Source: Archilochus colubris
Lineage: Eukaryota; Chordata; Aves; Apodiformes; Trochilidae
Direction of reading: 5' to 3'
NCBI GenBank assembly: GCA_023079485.1
Contig: CM041084.1
Coordinates: forward strand, 119,954,467 to 120,018,466
Length of the DNA stretch: 64,000 nt
Shown here: positions 48,488 through 60,835 of the stretch, piece by piece
Layout: each line of letters starts with the position of its first letter
Numbering within the stretch: position 1 is the first letter of the stretch
Made by a program: the position numbers and the translations under genes
The notes under the pieces: generated by a model
Databases searched by the model: none
Seen by the model: the letters and a program-made list of their open reading frames with translations, nothing else
Told to the model about the DNA's origin: nothing

Positions 48488-50049
48488 ATAATAATGCACA
48501 AAGTGGGAATCTGAACCATTCTTTAGTTTGCAGTTAAGGGTTGAGACAGGAGAAAAAGCTGAATATGGGGAAGCCTGAGTTTTCACTGGTTTTCACTGTG
48601 TTTTCACTGATAAAGAAATTTGTGTATGTTTAAGTAACTCTGACATTCAGAGTGAGTAGTAAGTTTTCTCATGGAGGAAAAAATGAAAAAGAATTCTATG
48701 ATGCATAATTATGTGGTGCCCGACTTCTAAAACCCCAGCACTGTTATAGTGTGCTATACAAATTATTTACATCACTTAATATTATCTCTAAGTTCAGAAG
48801 CCATCACTTGCAGTCCCAGCACTATACCATTTATAACATAACCTGACATTATGTTTACAGTAAATTAGAAAGATTCACTGTAAGCACAGGCATAGGAACT
48901 AGAGAGAAAATTTCAACTGCAACCATGTGGAAGCCTTACTAAAGCAGAAACCTTTCATCTGCAAATCTCCATTGGAAGCTCCAGTGAAAGAAAATGTACA
49001 TTTCATAGAATACCAAGTGCACTAAGTAGATCAGTGCAGTAGATCAGTGGAAAATAACTCAGAACTGTGTTCAGTCTTCAAACTGCACTCCAAAGGATCC
49101 CTTGGTGGCCAGCCAAAGAGTCTAGTTTTCTATTTGTCATACTTCCCACTGATTTTCAGCTGGTCTTCCACAGATTCCTTCCCCTGCCCCATCACTTTTA
49201 CTTTTGTCTAACACTTGTTGCACCTTCCAGAAATAGATGTAGATCAGTCAAGGCATCAATCCACTTAATAAAGCAAAGATGTGAGGTCAGCTCGTGCTTT
49301 ATAGAATAGCCATATATGGTTTAAGAAGGAACAGGATATTTCTGTTCGTTTGTTTGTTTTTAGTGACTGTATTATTCTATTTTTCAACCTCCTTCACTTT
49401 TTCCCACATACAGTCAATAAGGTTTCAGAACGAAGATGTTTCGATGGACTAGATTCTAAACATTGGTTTAAAGAAAGGAATGAACATATTCATTCTTCGG
49501 AGGTCCCCTGTCTTCCTATAGTCAATACTACTAGCCTTAGCAATAATAGCAATAATCTTGTAGTCTACTTTTTTTGTTGTTTTTCTGTAACTGTTACACA
49601 GTATCTGTGTCTGATGCAGCTCTGTTCACTTCAGTGCTCTGATCTCAAAAAAAAAAAAAAAAAAAAAGGACTACTAACTACTTTGGAAGCCTCTGGTGGT
49701 CTTATAACTACATTTAATACCACCATTAAATAACATTATTAAAACACCTGAAGCATCTGACCAGAAAACCATCCACTTTTATTATTTCAAGCAGCACCCT
49801 TTCAGCATTTCACTCACAATCTTCATACTAGAGGTTAGTGACAGGAAAGTACTAAGTGTTGTTTCTTTTCTCTCAGACTTTGCCTTTGTAATTTTTAAGC
49901 AAAACCAGGTCTCCTAGAGCACTAAAGAAACCTAAATTCTGCAGAAGCTTTAGGTATTCTGTTTCTCTTTACCCCTGCAAACATCTCTGACTGCTAAGAA
50001 TTCCTAATGCAGTCTGAGAAAAAGCTTAAAGACCAAGTGCAACCACGTT
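48488..50049. other. Unique AT-rich DNA, poly-A tract, weak exon candidate
   Basis: Poly-A of about 21 at 49648-49668. At 49414-49502 (plus) a strong pyrimidine tract and CAG precede an open segment (NKVSERRCFDG...) with three retained CpGs but a poor donor. Confidence 0.4.
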
Positions 50050-50166
50050 GGATGGGGCTTTGAGCAACCTGGGCTAGTGGGAGGTGTCCCTGCCTGTGGC
50101 AGGAATGTTGGAACTAGATGATCTTTCAGGTCCCTTCCAACCCAAACCATTCTGTGGTTCTATGAA
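50050..50166 (+). mobile_element. CR1 LINE 3' terminal fragment
   Basis: 'ggatggggctttgagcaacc', 'ctagtgggaggtgtccctgcc', 'gttggaactagatgatcttt' and 'cattctgtggttctatg' are the standard 3' end of a common avian CR1 type. About 117 bases remain. Confidence 0.95.
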
Positions 50167-52987
50167 TCACAGCCATAGAAAAAGATTAGCAACAGTTGTA
50201 GAGGTGTAGAGGTGACAGATCCTATTGTCTATGTAAGAAAATTTTTTTTTAATTTTTTTTTTTTTTGCCAGGGAGCTATGCATTCAGATTATGTATGTGT
50301 GTTCAAGGTGCTCCATCTTCTGTGATTTCCTCAGCAACTTGCTTTATTATGAAGTTTGATGACACTCTGAAAGTGTTATAAAGATGTTACAATCTTGGAC
50401 AATAGCTTGGAATCTCTGTTCTAAAATATTAATTTCCCAGGTGTGCCTCTTTGCAGTAACAGAGCTTAGATCTTTAGTTCAGGGGAAAAAAAAACCCACA
50501 GCCAACAAAATTCACCAAACCCCCAAATCTCAAAGTTTTATTTGGAAAGTAACATCATTCCAGTATATCCCTTACTGGTCCATAACATTAAAAAACATTG
50601 TCCTGAAACTACCAGTTTTCAGAAATACCAAAGCTGGTGATGTAAAGCATGCAAAAGTGACCTAATCAAACCTGCACTATTTCTTCAGATGGTTAAACCT
50701 GAGAGATGCGTTTATGTGCATGCCTACTCAGCTTCATTGAGCTCTGCTTTCAGAAGCAGAACCAAGGCCATGCTGCTGCCTTGGTCTTGAGTATCTGAGG
50801 AACACATGAGAATCAGTTCTTCACCAGAGACTCTCAAGAGAATACAGTTGGACGAAATGATATGATGAGCTGGGAGCAACATTTTGCCACTGAATCACTA
50901 CTTGAAACCACATTGATGCATTCCTTACAGAGCAGTTTGGAAAGCATGGGTGAAAAGCACTTCTAAGCTATTGTGCATTTAGTGATTTCTGTGGCTTCTC
51001 AAGAAAAAAAACAAAAACAAAGGTGACAGATAAAACTGTGTACTTTATTGCTTTAATAACTACAGGGACTATGTGCTCACACATGAATGGTTCTAAGGTG
51101 AAAGTCTTCCTTAGTCAGTTAAAGAAATGGAGTTTAAGTTCTAGCTATAAAATTGGCTGGACATCCAAATTAAAGTTGTACTGTGCTTTCTCGAGGACAT
51201 AAAATCATATATGCAGAAAAGGACTCATCTATTTCTTTTATGGCTCTGTTTTCCCTTTTATATAGTCTAATGCTTTCGTGTTCTACTAGTAAAAAGATGG
51301 TCCAGGCTCAGTGAATAGCTAATGTGTGTTATTAAGATCTTAGACGGTCTGAAGTACCTTGCAATTGCAGAGTTTCTCTAATGTTGCTCTAAAATATATG
51401 ATGCAGTTAAGAGAAGCAAAGCCTCTTGGAGGGATGTTTTTACGGTCCTCTGGACAATAGCTTCTGAGGAAAGTAGTTTGAGTAACAGGAAGCTCCCAGC
51501 CAGTCTTCCAGCAAGAGATCTGGGCTTGTTCCTGCTCTCTTCATGGCACTCTGAAGGTTTGTAAGATGCATCTGGAAAGAAATTGCTGGCCTTTGGCTCA
51601 CCTGCTAACAGCATGTCCTTCTGCTTTATTTTGTAGTTCCAGTAAGCATAAGAGTATCTGAATGATTGGTTTTACCCATTCATAGAATGCCAGGAAATAC
51701 TAGAGAGTTGTAAGGATGAACAAAGTTTGGTTCCCGTGGTTGCCTTTTTTAAAAAACAATACTATACTAAATGGTATTATTACACAAGAAAGGCTTCACC
51801 CTCTAGAGCTAGACAACATTTCTGAAATCAGAGATACTCTTTATAAAAAGACATCCCTTCAGGAAAATTGGAATGGCAACACGAGTTTGGCTTTGGTGGA
51901 TTAAATGAAGATATGCAGCCACAAGAAACAGCTTCACAGTGACATGCCAAGGGCAGAAGTTTCTTTATAACATGGTGTTTTGATGATTGAGGATGGTAAT
52001 GAGGCTTGGACAACCAAGTAAGAAAAAAACAGAACAAAGCACCTAAAGCAAACAAACAGACAATATACAGAGCAATGCATCAAATCATTACTACATAGAG
52101 AAAGGATATTGACTAAGAGAAACATCACCACTTGCATATATTGCCATCACCCAGATGTGCGGTTGCTGGGGAGCCTGGGTTGCAGTGAGGATTTGGAGAG
52201 CCTTTCCTGGCAAGTGGGAAAATCCTATGCAGTGTGTCCACCCATAGGTGAGGCACCCAAAGATGTTGCAAGGGGGGTCCAGACTTATATACTAAACAAC
52301 CTGCAAGTCAGGATGACTTTGCATATTACACTATGCAGAAATATCTGGTTCGTCCCCATACCAAGCATGACCAGGACTGGGCAAGAGTCCAGGGCATGGC
52401 TGGCAGAGTTTGTTTAACATACTCTTGACATCAAGTCAATTACTTTTGATAAATGATGTTTTTTTAATGATTAATACAAGGACGCAAGTTAAAGTATTTT
52501 TGCAATTTCCATACAAGGACAGGATTCATCTACAGGTCAACTTTGGCTAGGGCCTACTGTCCAAGTCTTAGCACTCCACATGGTGAATAACTAATGAAAA
52601 GGCTCTTATTGTAATTGCATTTGAGTGAGACTGTAATTAGCATAAGAGATCTCACTAGAATTTAACATCTCATTTTCAAGGCCTCTGCTTTCCCAACTAA
52701 AGCAGAAGTATTAAGAGAATCAACTCACTTTACCATGTGGTGTCTGTAATTTGGGGCTGCAGAAACAACAGTGAACTCCCGAGATTAAAAGATTAATTCT
52801 TTCCTGAAAGGATTCACATAAAGGACCTGTTGATCGTGTGTTGAGCACATTTTGGTCCTGGTGACTAATGTAGACAAGCTCTCTGAAAAAAGATTTTTAA
52901 CTATACAGGGAATCACGATCTATAGATGAAGAACTTCTATTGACAAGTCTTAAAATAGATTATAAATAACTCTCAAAGTAGTTATTA
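50167..52987. other. Unique AT-rich DNA
   Basis: T-rich run at 50239-50267. A slightly GC-richer stretch with an unassigned plus-strand frame lies at 52109-52417. No gene recognised. Confidence 0.45.
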
Positions 52988-53060
52988 GTCATAGAATGGC
53001 AATGGCTTAGTTTGGAAGGAACCTTAGAGATTGTCTACTCCAACTTCCCTGCCATGGATG
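52988..53060 (-). mobile_element. CR1 LINE 3' terminal scrap, minus strand
   Basis: 'tcatagaatggcaatggct', 'tttggaaggaaccttagaga', 'ctccaacttccctgccatgg' match the reverse complement of a CR1 end. About 70 bases. Confidence 0.82.
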
Positions 53061-53398
53061 GATTTTTTTTTAAATTAAAAATCGTCCCATGTCATGAGTT
53101 TCTGGAAACATAAAAAAGAAAAGGGACATCAAGAACAAGCTAGTTAGACTGCAGGTAAAAACAGTACTCATAAGGCCAAAAACTTTTCCCATCATTGATG
53201 TAAAGACTGATTGTACACCTCTTTCTCTCACTGCTTTCCTAGCGGCATCAACCTTCCCTCAATTAAATTTAATGTTAAATTATTTCATCCTGCTTTTTAT
53301 TGCCCTTTTCAACAAAATGTTGGAAAACAGTGGTGAATAAGATCAACCAGATAAACATAGTTATCTGTGTAAAAAATATCATGCTAATGACCCAGAAA
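53061..53398. other. Unique DNA
   Basis: Nothing recognised; ends with CAGAAA (53393-53398), the left duplication of the next element. Confidence 0.5.
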
Positions 53399-53509
53399 TG
53401 TAGTGAAATGAGGCAACCAGGTGCCACTAATTGCCAGGGAGTGGGCATGAGCTTGTGTTAAGCCCACCTGTGCCTAATTAGTGGCACCTGGTTGCCTCAT
53501 TTCACTACA
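53399..53509 (-). mobile_element. 111-bp palindromic ERVL-LTR derivative with 34-bp terminal inverted repeats
   Basis: The first and last 34 bases are exact reverse complements (TGTAGTGAAATGAGG... and its mirror), and the inner arms pair further through AGTGGGC/GCCCACC, so nearly the whole element can fold as one hairpin. CAGAAA flanks both sides (53393-53398 and 53510-53515), a 6-bp target duplication. The left ~80 bases align with the 5' (minus-strand sense) end of the LTRs at 3877 and 63290: TGTAG.GA, then CCAGGTGCC, GAGTGGG and CACCTGTGCC in the same order. The normal other LTR end (GGAGGAGCC...CTACA) is absent and replaced by the inverted copy. Strand is nominal because of the symmetry. 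Confidence 0.75.
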
Positions 53510-53588
53510 CAGAAACTGTCATATAAGTGTAGCTATTTACAATAAAGACAAAGATATGATTCAGGGTACTTTGAAAAACTGGAAATCA
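53510..53588. other. Spacer between palindrome and LTR
   Basis: Short unique spacer beginning with the right CAGAAA duplication. Confidence 0.5.
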
Positions 53589-53903
53589 AGGTATAGTTTA
53601 AGTAAGACCAGGATACTGCCAGTTGTAGACAGATCTAGTTAACAGATGCTCTCTGCTGTTGCCTCATTAACTTCTAAGGGAAAGTTAAAAAAGGGAATAT
53701 GGGAGAGACTTTGAGGCTGGAAGAAAAATTAGGATGGGTTTAATGAAGTAGTAACAAAGGTGGTGAATTACAAATATAAATAAATATAGAAATACGGAAT
53801 CCACACTCCTCGGTTGGTAGTTACTCCCTAACCAAAAAGGTTCCACGCTGCACTCAGCAACAGATAGAGGTACCCAAGTCCAGGGTCCCTTGTGACAGTC
53901 CAC

Positions 53904-53939
53904 AAGGGGTGCAGCAAGGGGTGCAGCAAGGGGTGCAGC
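53904..53939 (+). repeat. Three 12-bp tandem units (AAGGGGTGCAGC)
   Basis: Three perfect copies in a row inside the LTR; the related LTR at 45 kb has no such triplication, so it is local slippage or a recent duplication. Confidence 0.9.
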
Positions 53940-54007
53940 ACCCATAACAAGCCAATCCTAACCACCTACAAGCAAAAAAACCCAGCAAAGGGCTCTCTTG
54001 GGGGGCA

Positions 54008-54014
54008 TTTTATA
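54008..54014 (-). promoter_or_regulatory. LTR TATA box with upstream CCAAT box
   Basis: TATAAAA on the minus strand, with CCAAT 28 bases upstream (54042-54046). Good consensus; the homologous site in the 45-kb LTR has decayed to TATACAA. Confidence 0.5.
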
Positions 54015-54208
54015 CTGAGCACCATGGGAAGGAATACTGTGATTGGTCCATGTGGGTCACCTGCCCCATCCTCTCTTTCCATAGGCTCAGCTGTAACTGG
54101 TACATCATTGGGTCCAGAGTTGCTGGTAGTGTCCCAGGCAAACTCAGGTCAGTATAATACTGCAGGCAGTATTTTATCTTGGTCCTCTCAGATCAGGACA
54201 ATCACACA

Positions 54209-57200
54209 CAAAGATGTTTTTTTGATCTTTTATTATTTTTGTTAATCCTCATAGTTAAAAAGCAGCGTTGTCAGGGTTGTTGAATATTTTGTCCAATCTC
54301 ATGATCAGAAAATCCTGCTATTACACAATTTTTATCATAGAATCTACCTTCATGCTGTAATAATTTTCACACTTGTTGGTATATTTTCAATTCTGATGGT
54401 ATCATTTTCAGCTCTCTTGAAAGTTGCCGAAGTGTCTGTGCGAGAAAAAAGAGAGAAAGAGCAATAAATGTTATATAACGTAGACTTTCAATATTCTCTG
54501 AATTGTCCCTGTAGGACATGTAGGTACCCAAATCCAGATTTTCTGGATCAGGCCAAAAGGAGATGCCTAAAATAACTTAAAATTCTTGGTGTAAACAGTC
54601 CCCCAACAGGCTATGTTTGGATTTTACAAGTACTACTAGCCAGGGGCCATTGTTTCATAATGTTTTCTGGGCAAGTTACCTCCTCTGTCAATGCTGCTTC
54701 CAAGAAATAATATCATGGTAGGTTTTTCCATCAAAGAAAGGATCTAAATCTATTCTTTTAATCCTTTGTTCAACATTTGTGCATGACAATGTGAAAGCAC
54801 AGTCCTGTGACATTTGCTGTCAGACCATCATATACAGAATACCAACGCTGTTAAAATAATACTCGCTATTCCCTTACTAGGAAAACTAGGTGTCTGCCCA
54901 TAGTAAAAAAAAAAAAAAAAATTAGTAGGCTTTGCCCATTAATTTTCATGTAGAATCAGTGTCAAAAAGTACAATTAGGCAAGTGGGGTGCCTAGTTTGG
55001 GTTTTTGCAAGCAAACACCTCCTACTATCACTACTGAGGAAACTAATGCATACTGCTAAGGGCTTCTAATCATGGACTATGTTGTCAGCCAAATACGAGT
55101 TGACCAAAATATCATATCCTATTGAAAGAAAAGCAGTTTGAATCGTGCAGGTGAGGCTTTGTTTTGAAGTTGGGGACAATAAAAAAAAACATTTTGCAAA
55201 CTATGGTCTCTTCCTATTCTGCCCCTCTCCTCTGAATAACATCTTTCTATTGATGGCAAAAGCTTAATGTGGATATATGAAAAATAGGTTGAACATGAAA
55301 AAAATATGTTTTCAGTAAAAATGAAATCCATGTACAATTTTAACTGAACATCAAACAAACTACAATAATCCAATGCATAACAAAGAAACATGAGACACTT
55401 TATCAGATAATTTCCTCTGACAACTCCACTGAAGCTAAAATGATTTTAAGTGTTTTAAAGAAATTCTAGCATGAACTTAGTAGAAAAAATTTACATATAA
55501 ACACAGGATATCCATCAAAGTCAGGATATACAGATAGAGCCATAAAAATGAGTGATTCTTTAAAGCCAAGCTGCTGTTTTCCATTTTAATAATCTCACAA
55601 TCCACTGCATATGTGCAAGTTCTTCTTCAGAGTTCAGTGTCTTTACAGGGAGATTGCTGACTTCAAGATTAATTTTCATGTGATTTTTCCAGGAAAAAAG
55701 GACAAAACTGCTGAGCCACAGTAGTCTGCAGATGTAAGTCCAGCTCCTCATGTGCAGCAGACCAGTGCCAGGTACATCAAAAATGAAGAGTGACATAGCT
55801 GTCTGCCATTTTGCACTTTTTGTAGAGGCTTCCAACCTTTTAAAGTAAAATATCTCAGACTTAGTCCTTGAGCAAAGAAGATTTTTAAGGAACTATATGG
55901 CTGATGAGGGCCACCAGAGCTTAACAACTCTTTCCTTGTTTTTACCTCTTTCCTTCTGCCTATCTTCCTCTCTCCGTTGCAGTTTCTGCAATGCAAAAAT
56001 ATTTGATTTATGTTTAGGTGATGTAGAGTTAGTTTTGTACCGAGTACATCATTGCTCTGCACATTGCCTTTTGGAATAAGACAACTGTTATATCTGCTTC
56101 AGTTTGCCTAAAAGTAAATATTTGACTTGCTGTCATTGCTGATTTCCATGCAGAAACAGCTGTGTGAGTGCTTTGCTGCTTCTCACCAGACCTCACTAAA
56201 TTAATGTGGAAGCTTTCATGGTGTCCCTCAGATAGGACGACCGGTTGAAAATATAAGTAACCTACCCTGGAGCTAAATATCAGCTGAAAACTTTTGTTTG
56301 TAAAATATGTGTTTAGCCATGTCTAATGAGCATGGGATATATAGCTTTAATGTAACAGTGGCATTGAGCAGCCAAAAAAAATAGTGGGCTGCAGGGAAGG
56401 GGTGGGAAGAAGAGTGTGCCAAAAGCTTTCCTTCCCCTTTGTGACCCTGCCAACTGCAGGCTGTACAACACTGGTTCTAAGGCAGGGCAGTAGAACTCTT
56501 CTCAAAGCCTGCAAGAAAAAAGGCTCTTAGTGTGATCCCAGCTGGATGAACCAGCCTGCCTAGAAAGGGTATGGTGAGAAACTCGTGCCTCATTTGTGGC
56601 AAGAGCACTGATGCAACTGATGCAGCCTGAAAACCTTTGCTCGAGGGGAAATGTGAAGGTATTAATAAATGGGAGTTAGAGAAGCAGAATCTGGTCCTAA
56701 GTAAACATAGTTGCCTCACCTATTTGTTTTCCAACCCAAAGGAACATGGATTTCAAAGCTGTGTATTAGGACGTAATCTGCAAGTCAGATCTTCTGAGGC
56801 ACTTTCTGTACCAGCTGCTATACTCTCTGTCCCAAACAACAGATATTACAAATAAAAAATATTTATTTTGTTTGGGGCTTTCCCACAGACTATTTTTAAG
56901 TAATGACTTCTGAAGAACTGTGCTGGCCATGCTTCAACTGCTGACAAGTTAAAGCCATGATGATACTTGCTTTAAGCTTCTCAGCAAGAAAGTTAAGAAT
57001 GCCCAGGCAAGTTTTGTGCTTAGCTGGCCAAGGAAAGGTGAGAATGTCCCTTACACTACTCTGCAGTATCTAAAAGTCCATGGGTCATACAAGCACAGTC
57101 ATTACACTATTACAGTCTCAGTTAATGTCTGGCTACAGGGCAAAATCAAGAATATCTGCATGTTTGATTCTTGCTCCTGATGACAAGCAGAAGGCAAGCA

Positions 57201-60200
57201 TGTTATTTTCAGTAGTTTCACAGACAGTGAGGACCATCCCTTATCATACAAAAAGAAGCTGGCAGACATGGTGATGAAGCATTTGGTACTGTACTGATTC
57301 ATGCTTCTCCACCTTTCCTGCCTTATGGAAGTCAGTAGCTGAGGCTCTGGTGTGTGTTGGAGACTCACTGTCCTTTCCCACTTCTCTTTGGGAAACTGTA
57401 CCTGGCACAGGCTGGACAGGGAGCCTCCAGTAGGGCAATGTGTCAGGTAGGATATCTTAACACATAGCAGACTTTAGGCTTGTTTCTGAGCTGAAACCTA
57501 AACATACTTAGAAGTGACCCTACATCTCAAAAGTGTGCAGGCATGAGGTTTGCAGCTAGCCTGGACTTTGGGAAAGGTTACAAAATGTTTTGTCAGAAAA
57601 AGAGATGTCAGATACTTGCCTCAAATTTATTTCTAGAGCTTATCTCACGTTGTTACAGGAAACAGCTCACAAGTGTTTATCCCACGGGTCAGTTCTGCAG
57701 AGCTTTTGCACACGTGCCTGTCAGACCTTGTGTTTAAAAGGCTTCTGACTCCAGACTCTGCAGAATTTCACAGCTGGAACAAGGATCCTTTTGTCTAAAA
57801 TGTTAATGAAGATTTGGCTGCTGATGATATATTTTTGATAACAAAGGTTTTGAACATGAATTTGGAAGGAGATAGAGATAATAGGAATATAATCAGTGAT
57901 TAATGGCATGCAATGTAAGCCCATGTAATAGAAAACATCTCAAAGGTCCCTCAGGACAGTAAATATTCTAATAAGGATATGTAATCCAAAAAGCTAGTAG
58001 TGTGAAGGTTTTTTAACTTGTGAAGCAGGAGATGGGAACACAGTTACATTCTTCACAGCTTTGAGATTTTTGGAGAAGAATAATTACTGATTTAATTTCA
58101 TACTGAATTTGGCCTTTGTAGTGGGCTTCACAGTTTTTACACAGGAGATAACACAAATGTCTCAAAATCCACAGGGCACAAGAAAATATTTTGTTAAGAG
58201 CAATTTAGTGTTTACAAGATTAGTATTTCACTAAAACCCCCATCTGTATCTCTGGGTATTGTAGAGTTGTAAACTGATTTGATGAAGCTGATCTGCTTGT
58301 GATGTATCTTTATTCAACTTTTAGATCTGGAACTCACATCAATATTTTCAGAGCTGTGACTTCATCCTAGTGATTTACATGTATTCTTTTGTATTTACTT
58401 AAGGCAAGCAGCACTGTATCATGTAATCTTTGGTAACTAAGGAATATACTGCTGGAACTTGACCTACATGTACTGTCTGGAGTTATTTCTGTAATTGCAA
58501 TAATTGTTTTATTGTCGGTTGATATTGTGGGTGATATCCCCATGGCACTGCATTTGATAGCAATGATTTTACTCTCTGAAAAGTATCTTTAGTTCTTTCC
58601 ACATCTTTAATTGGGCATGAATTCCAGGTATCATTTACCCTGTGATACTGTAATTTGTTTTGTTTCTTTGTAACTATATTAGTTTTTAGCAGTGCAGACA
58701 CCGATTTAAACTCATTTGATTAGAGATTGTGCAAATCAAGAGCAAAACCCTGATGTCTACCCAAAACATCTTAAAGAAATTAGATAATCTAAGAACTCAG
58801 TCTTGATTTGCAAATGATGGAATATCCCACCATGCTGCAGATGAAGTTGGGAAAACAGGGGGAAAATCCAATGTAGGTCAAACTTCATACTTCAGGCCAA
58901 GAACCTTCCTGTTACTTTTTCCTACTGGACTAGAAAAATAATTTGTTGGACATGGATATTGTCTGAATTCTGTCATTGCCATCTTTTCTGCTGCTTCAAA
59001 TTTTTCTGGTCTGGAACTCAATTTCTGTTGTCTTGTACAGTGGAAAAAGAGAGGAGAAGGGCCTCAAACTCTGGATTTCAAACAAACTGAACTGGAGAAG
59101 CTTGTTTTGGAAAGCTGAAAATATGTTGGTACACTGCTTCTGAGGCATATTCACATACCATGTACACAGGAGAAGGTAAGCTTGAATAAACTGTAAATTA
59201 ACATATTACCTCGGTATTTGCAAGCCAGTAACCAGTACGGCTGTCGAGCTGTCCAGCATATTTTTGGGTGGTTGACTTATCTCATGTTTTTATTAGTTTC
59301 TTTACTTCTGTGAGAAATTGGCTTTTGATTTGCTTAAAAGCCAAAGTTTAGTTGAGTATTACATCAGATGGTTCCCAAACCCTTGAGAAATGGCCAATGC
59401 ATATGGACATATTAAACAGCACAGCCAAAGGATGAGCCATGTAATGTCTACTGAGAAAGTCAGTTCAAATGTTAGTAATTTTATTTCACATTTTATTCTT
59501 CTCATTAAAGAAAACTCTTATACATGCCACATGTCTGAAGAGTAGGGGTCTGAGATAGGGCTGTCTGGATCTGATATTACCTGCTGATACTCATGGTTGG
59601 TCTGCAATATTCTTTTCCTTATGTCTGCCACTGGAAGGTGACATATTCCATAACCAGTCAAATTAATATCTTCTGTGTGATTCAGAGAGATGGTGGCTTT
59701 TACAGCTCTGGCATTGAGACACAGAATTGAATTGATCGATGACAATTATTTAGGCTATGAATTCAGAGAAATGCCTATAGAAATTATTTGTATATACAAA
59801 TTTTGGACATCTGCCTGATGGGAAGGATGGGTTTAATTTAAGTTGGAGGAAAGGGAAAAAATTAACTAAGGGTCTTCTGGGGCATGTTTGTGATGATGTT
59901 GTCTTGACTTTAGGGTGTGGTACAGTATTTCTGGCTCTGTCTCTGATTTCTAACTAGCAGGCTAACTGCCTACAGCATACAGTGATATCAAAATGTGTAT
60001 CATACTTCAAGGATGTGCATCACCCTGTTGCCTTGAGAGACCTGCTTCTATATTGTGAAGACAGCAAATATGATTTATTTTCACAACAGAATTCAGAAGC
60101 TCCAATGATACCAAGCTGTATATTCTTTCCCAATGCTGACATCTATAAAGTACTACAACTGATTTTGCCTTTAGTCCAGGAAAAGGGTGGGGGTGAGAGT

Positions 60201-60559
60201 GGTAATTTTTTTTCTAGCTGTTATGCACTGTAAGATCAGAGAGACCACTGATCTATAACATGGTGTAGTTTAGCCAGTGAAACCATAAACTAATTGGATA
60301 AACCATGTTGTTCCAATGTGTCACACATACTAGTTTGCATTGTAAATAACAATCACATCTTTTCACCCTCTCACAGAGTGAATGAAAAAAGTAACAACAA
60401 ACACAAGGAGTCAGAACTTGAATTAAGAAACTGTTGTCCAGTCAGCCAATGTAAGAGTTGCATTATAATACAGGACCTACTCTAATGTTCTCTCCTCTAT
60501 CCAATCCTACCATTTAGTATGTAATTATGGAGGCTACCTTGATATTGCAAAAGAAACAG
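54209..60559. other. Long unique AT-rich stretch
   Basis: About 6.3 kb without a recognised repeat family. One exon-like segment is listed at 59581-59707. Poly-A run at about 54904-54920. Confidence 0.5.
59581..59707 (-). other. Candidate coding exon on the minus strand (best of the window, unproven)
   Basis: On the minus strand an acceptor-like stretch (TTCTGTGTCTCAATGCCAG) leads into 127 bases open in one frame and ending CAG|GTAATA, a good donor. The peptide starts AVKATISLNHTEDIN and ends TNHEYQQ, has ordinary protein composition and a possible N-glycosylation site (NHT). The exon would start after the second base of a codon and end on a codon boundary. I do not recognise the family. The open frame continues on both sides, so the evidence is the paired splice signals plus composition only. 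Confidence 0.25.
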
Positions 60560-60835
60560 AGATCACAGAATCACAAAATACCAGGGGTCAAAAAGGGCCT
60601 CTGAAGATCATCAAATCCAACCTCCCTGCCAGAGCAGAACCAAATCTAGGGCTGGTCAATCAAATTGCATCCAGGGGGGTCTTGAAAGTCTCCAGAGAGG
60701 GAGACTCCACAACCTCTCTGGGGAGCTTGTTCCAGTGCTCTGTAACTGTTACAGTAAAGAATGAATTCTTTCTCATGTGATGGTGGAACTTCCTGTGCTC
60801 TGTGATATAGGTAACTTGAACAATGTTGGAGACAG
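60560..60835 (-). mobile_element. CR1 LINE 3' fragment, minus strand
   Basis: 'agatcacagaatcacaaaat', 'tctgaagatcatcaaatcc', 'tgccagagcag', 'ggagactccacaacctctct', 'gagcttgttccagtgctctg' and 'ttcctgtgctctg' match the reverse complement of a CR1 3' region of the same broad type as 26.5 kb, but more diverged. Confidence 0.92.

Larger units (their letters stand above)
53589..54208 (-). mobile_element. LTR of a class II-like endogenous retrovirus, solo
   Basis: Related along its length to 45017-45627 (see shared blocks there) and of similar size. On the minus strand it has a CCAAT box (54042-54046), a consensus TATAAAA (54008-54014), and an ATTAAA signal (53739-53744) towards the end, the expected LTR order, which supports minus orientation. 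The ends are approximate and no target duplication is evident. Three tandem 12-base units sit at 53904-53939. No gag, pol or env sequence adjoins it. Confidence 0.65.

Noticed and set aside
52109..52417. 102-codon plus-strand frame in slightly GC-richer DNA
   Set aside because: No family motif and no paired splice sites; the surrounding sequence shows no retroviral or LINE landmarks.
53399..53509. Palindrome considered as a hAT or mariner MITE
   Set aside because: The flanking duplication is CAGAAA (6 bp), not TA or a clear 8-mer, and the left end aligns with the ERVL-like LTRs, so a retroviral origin is preferred.
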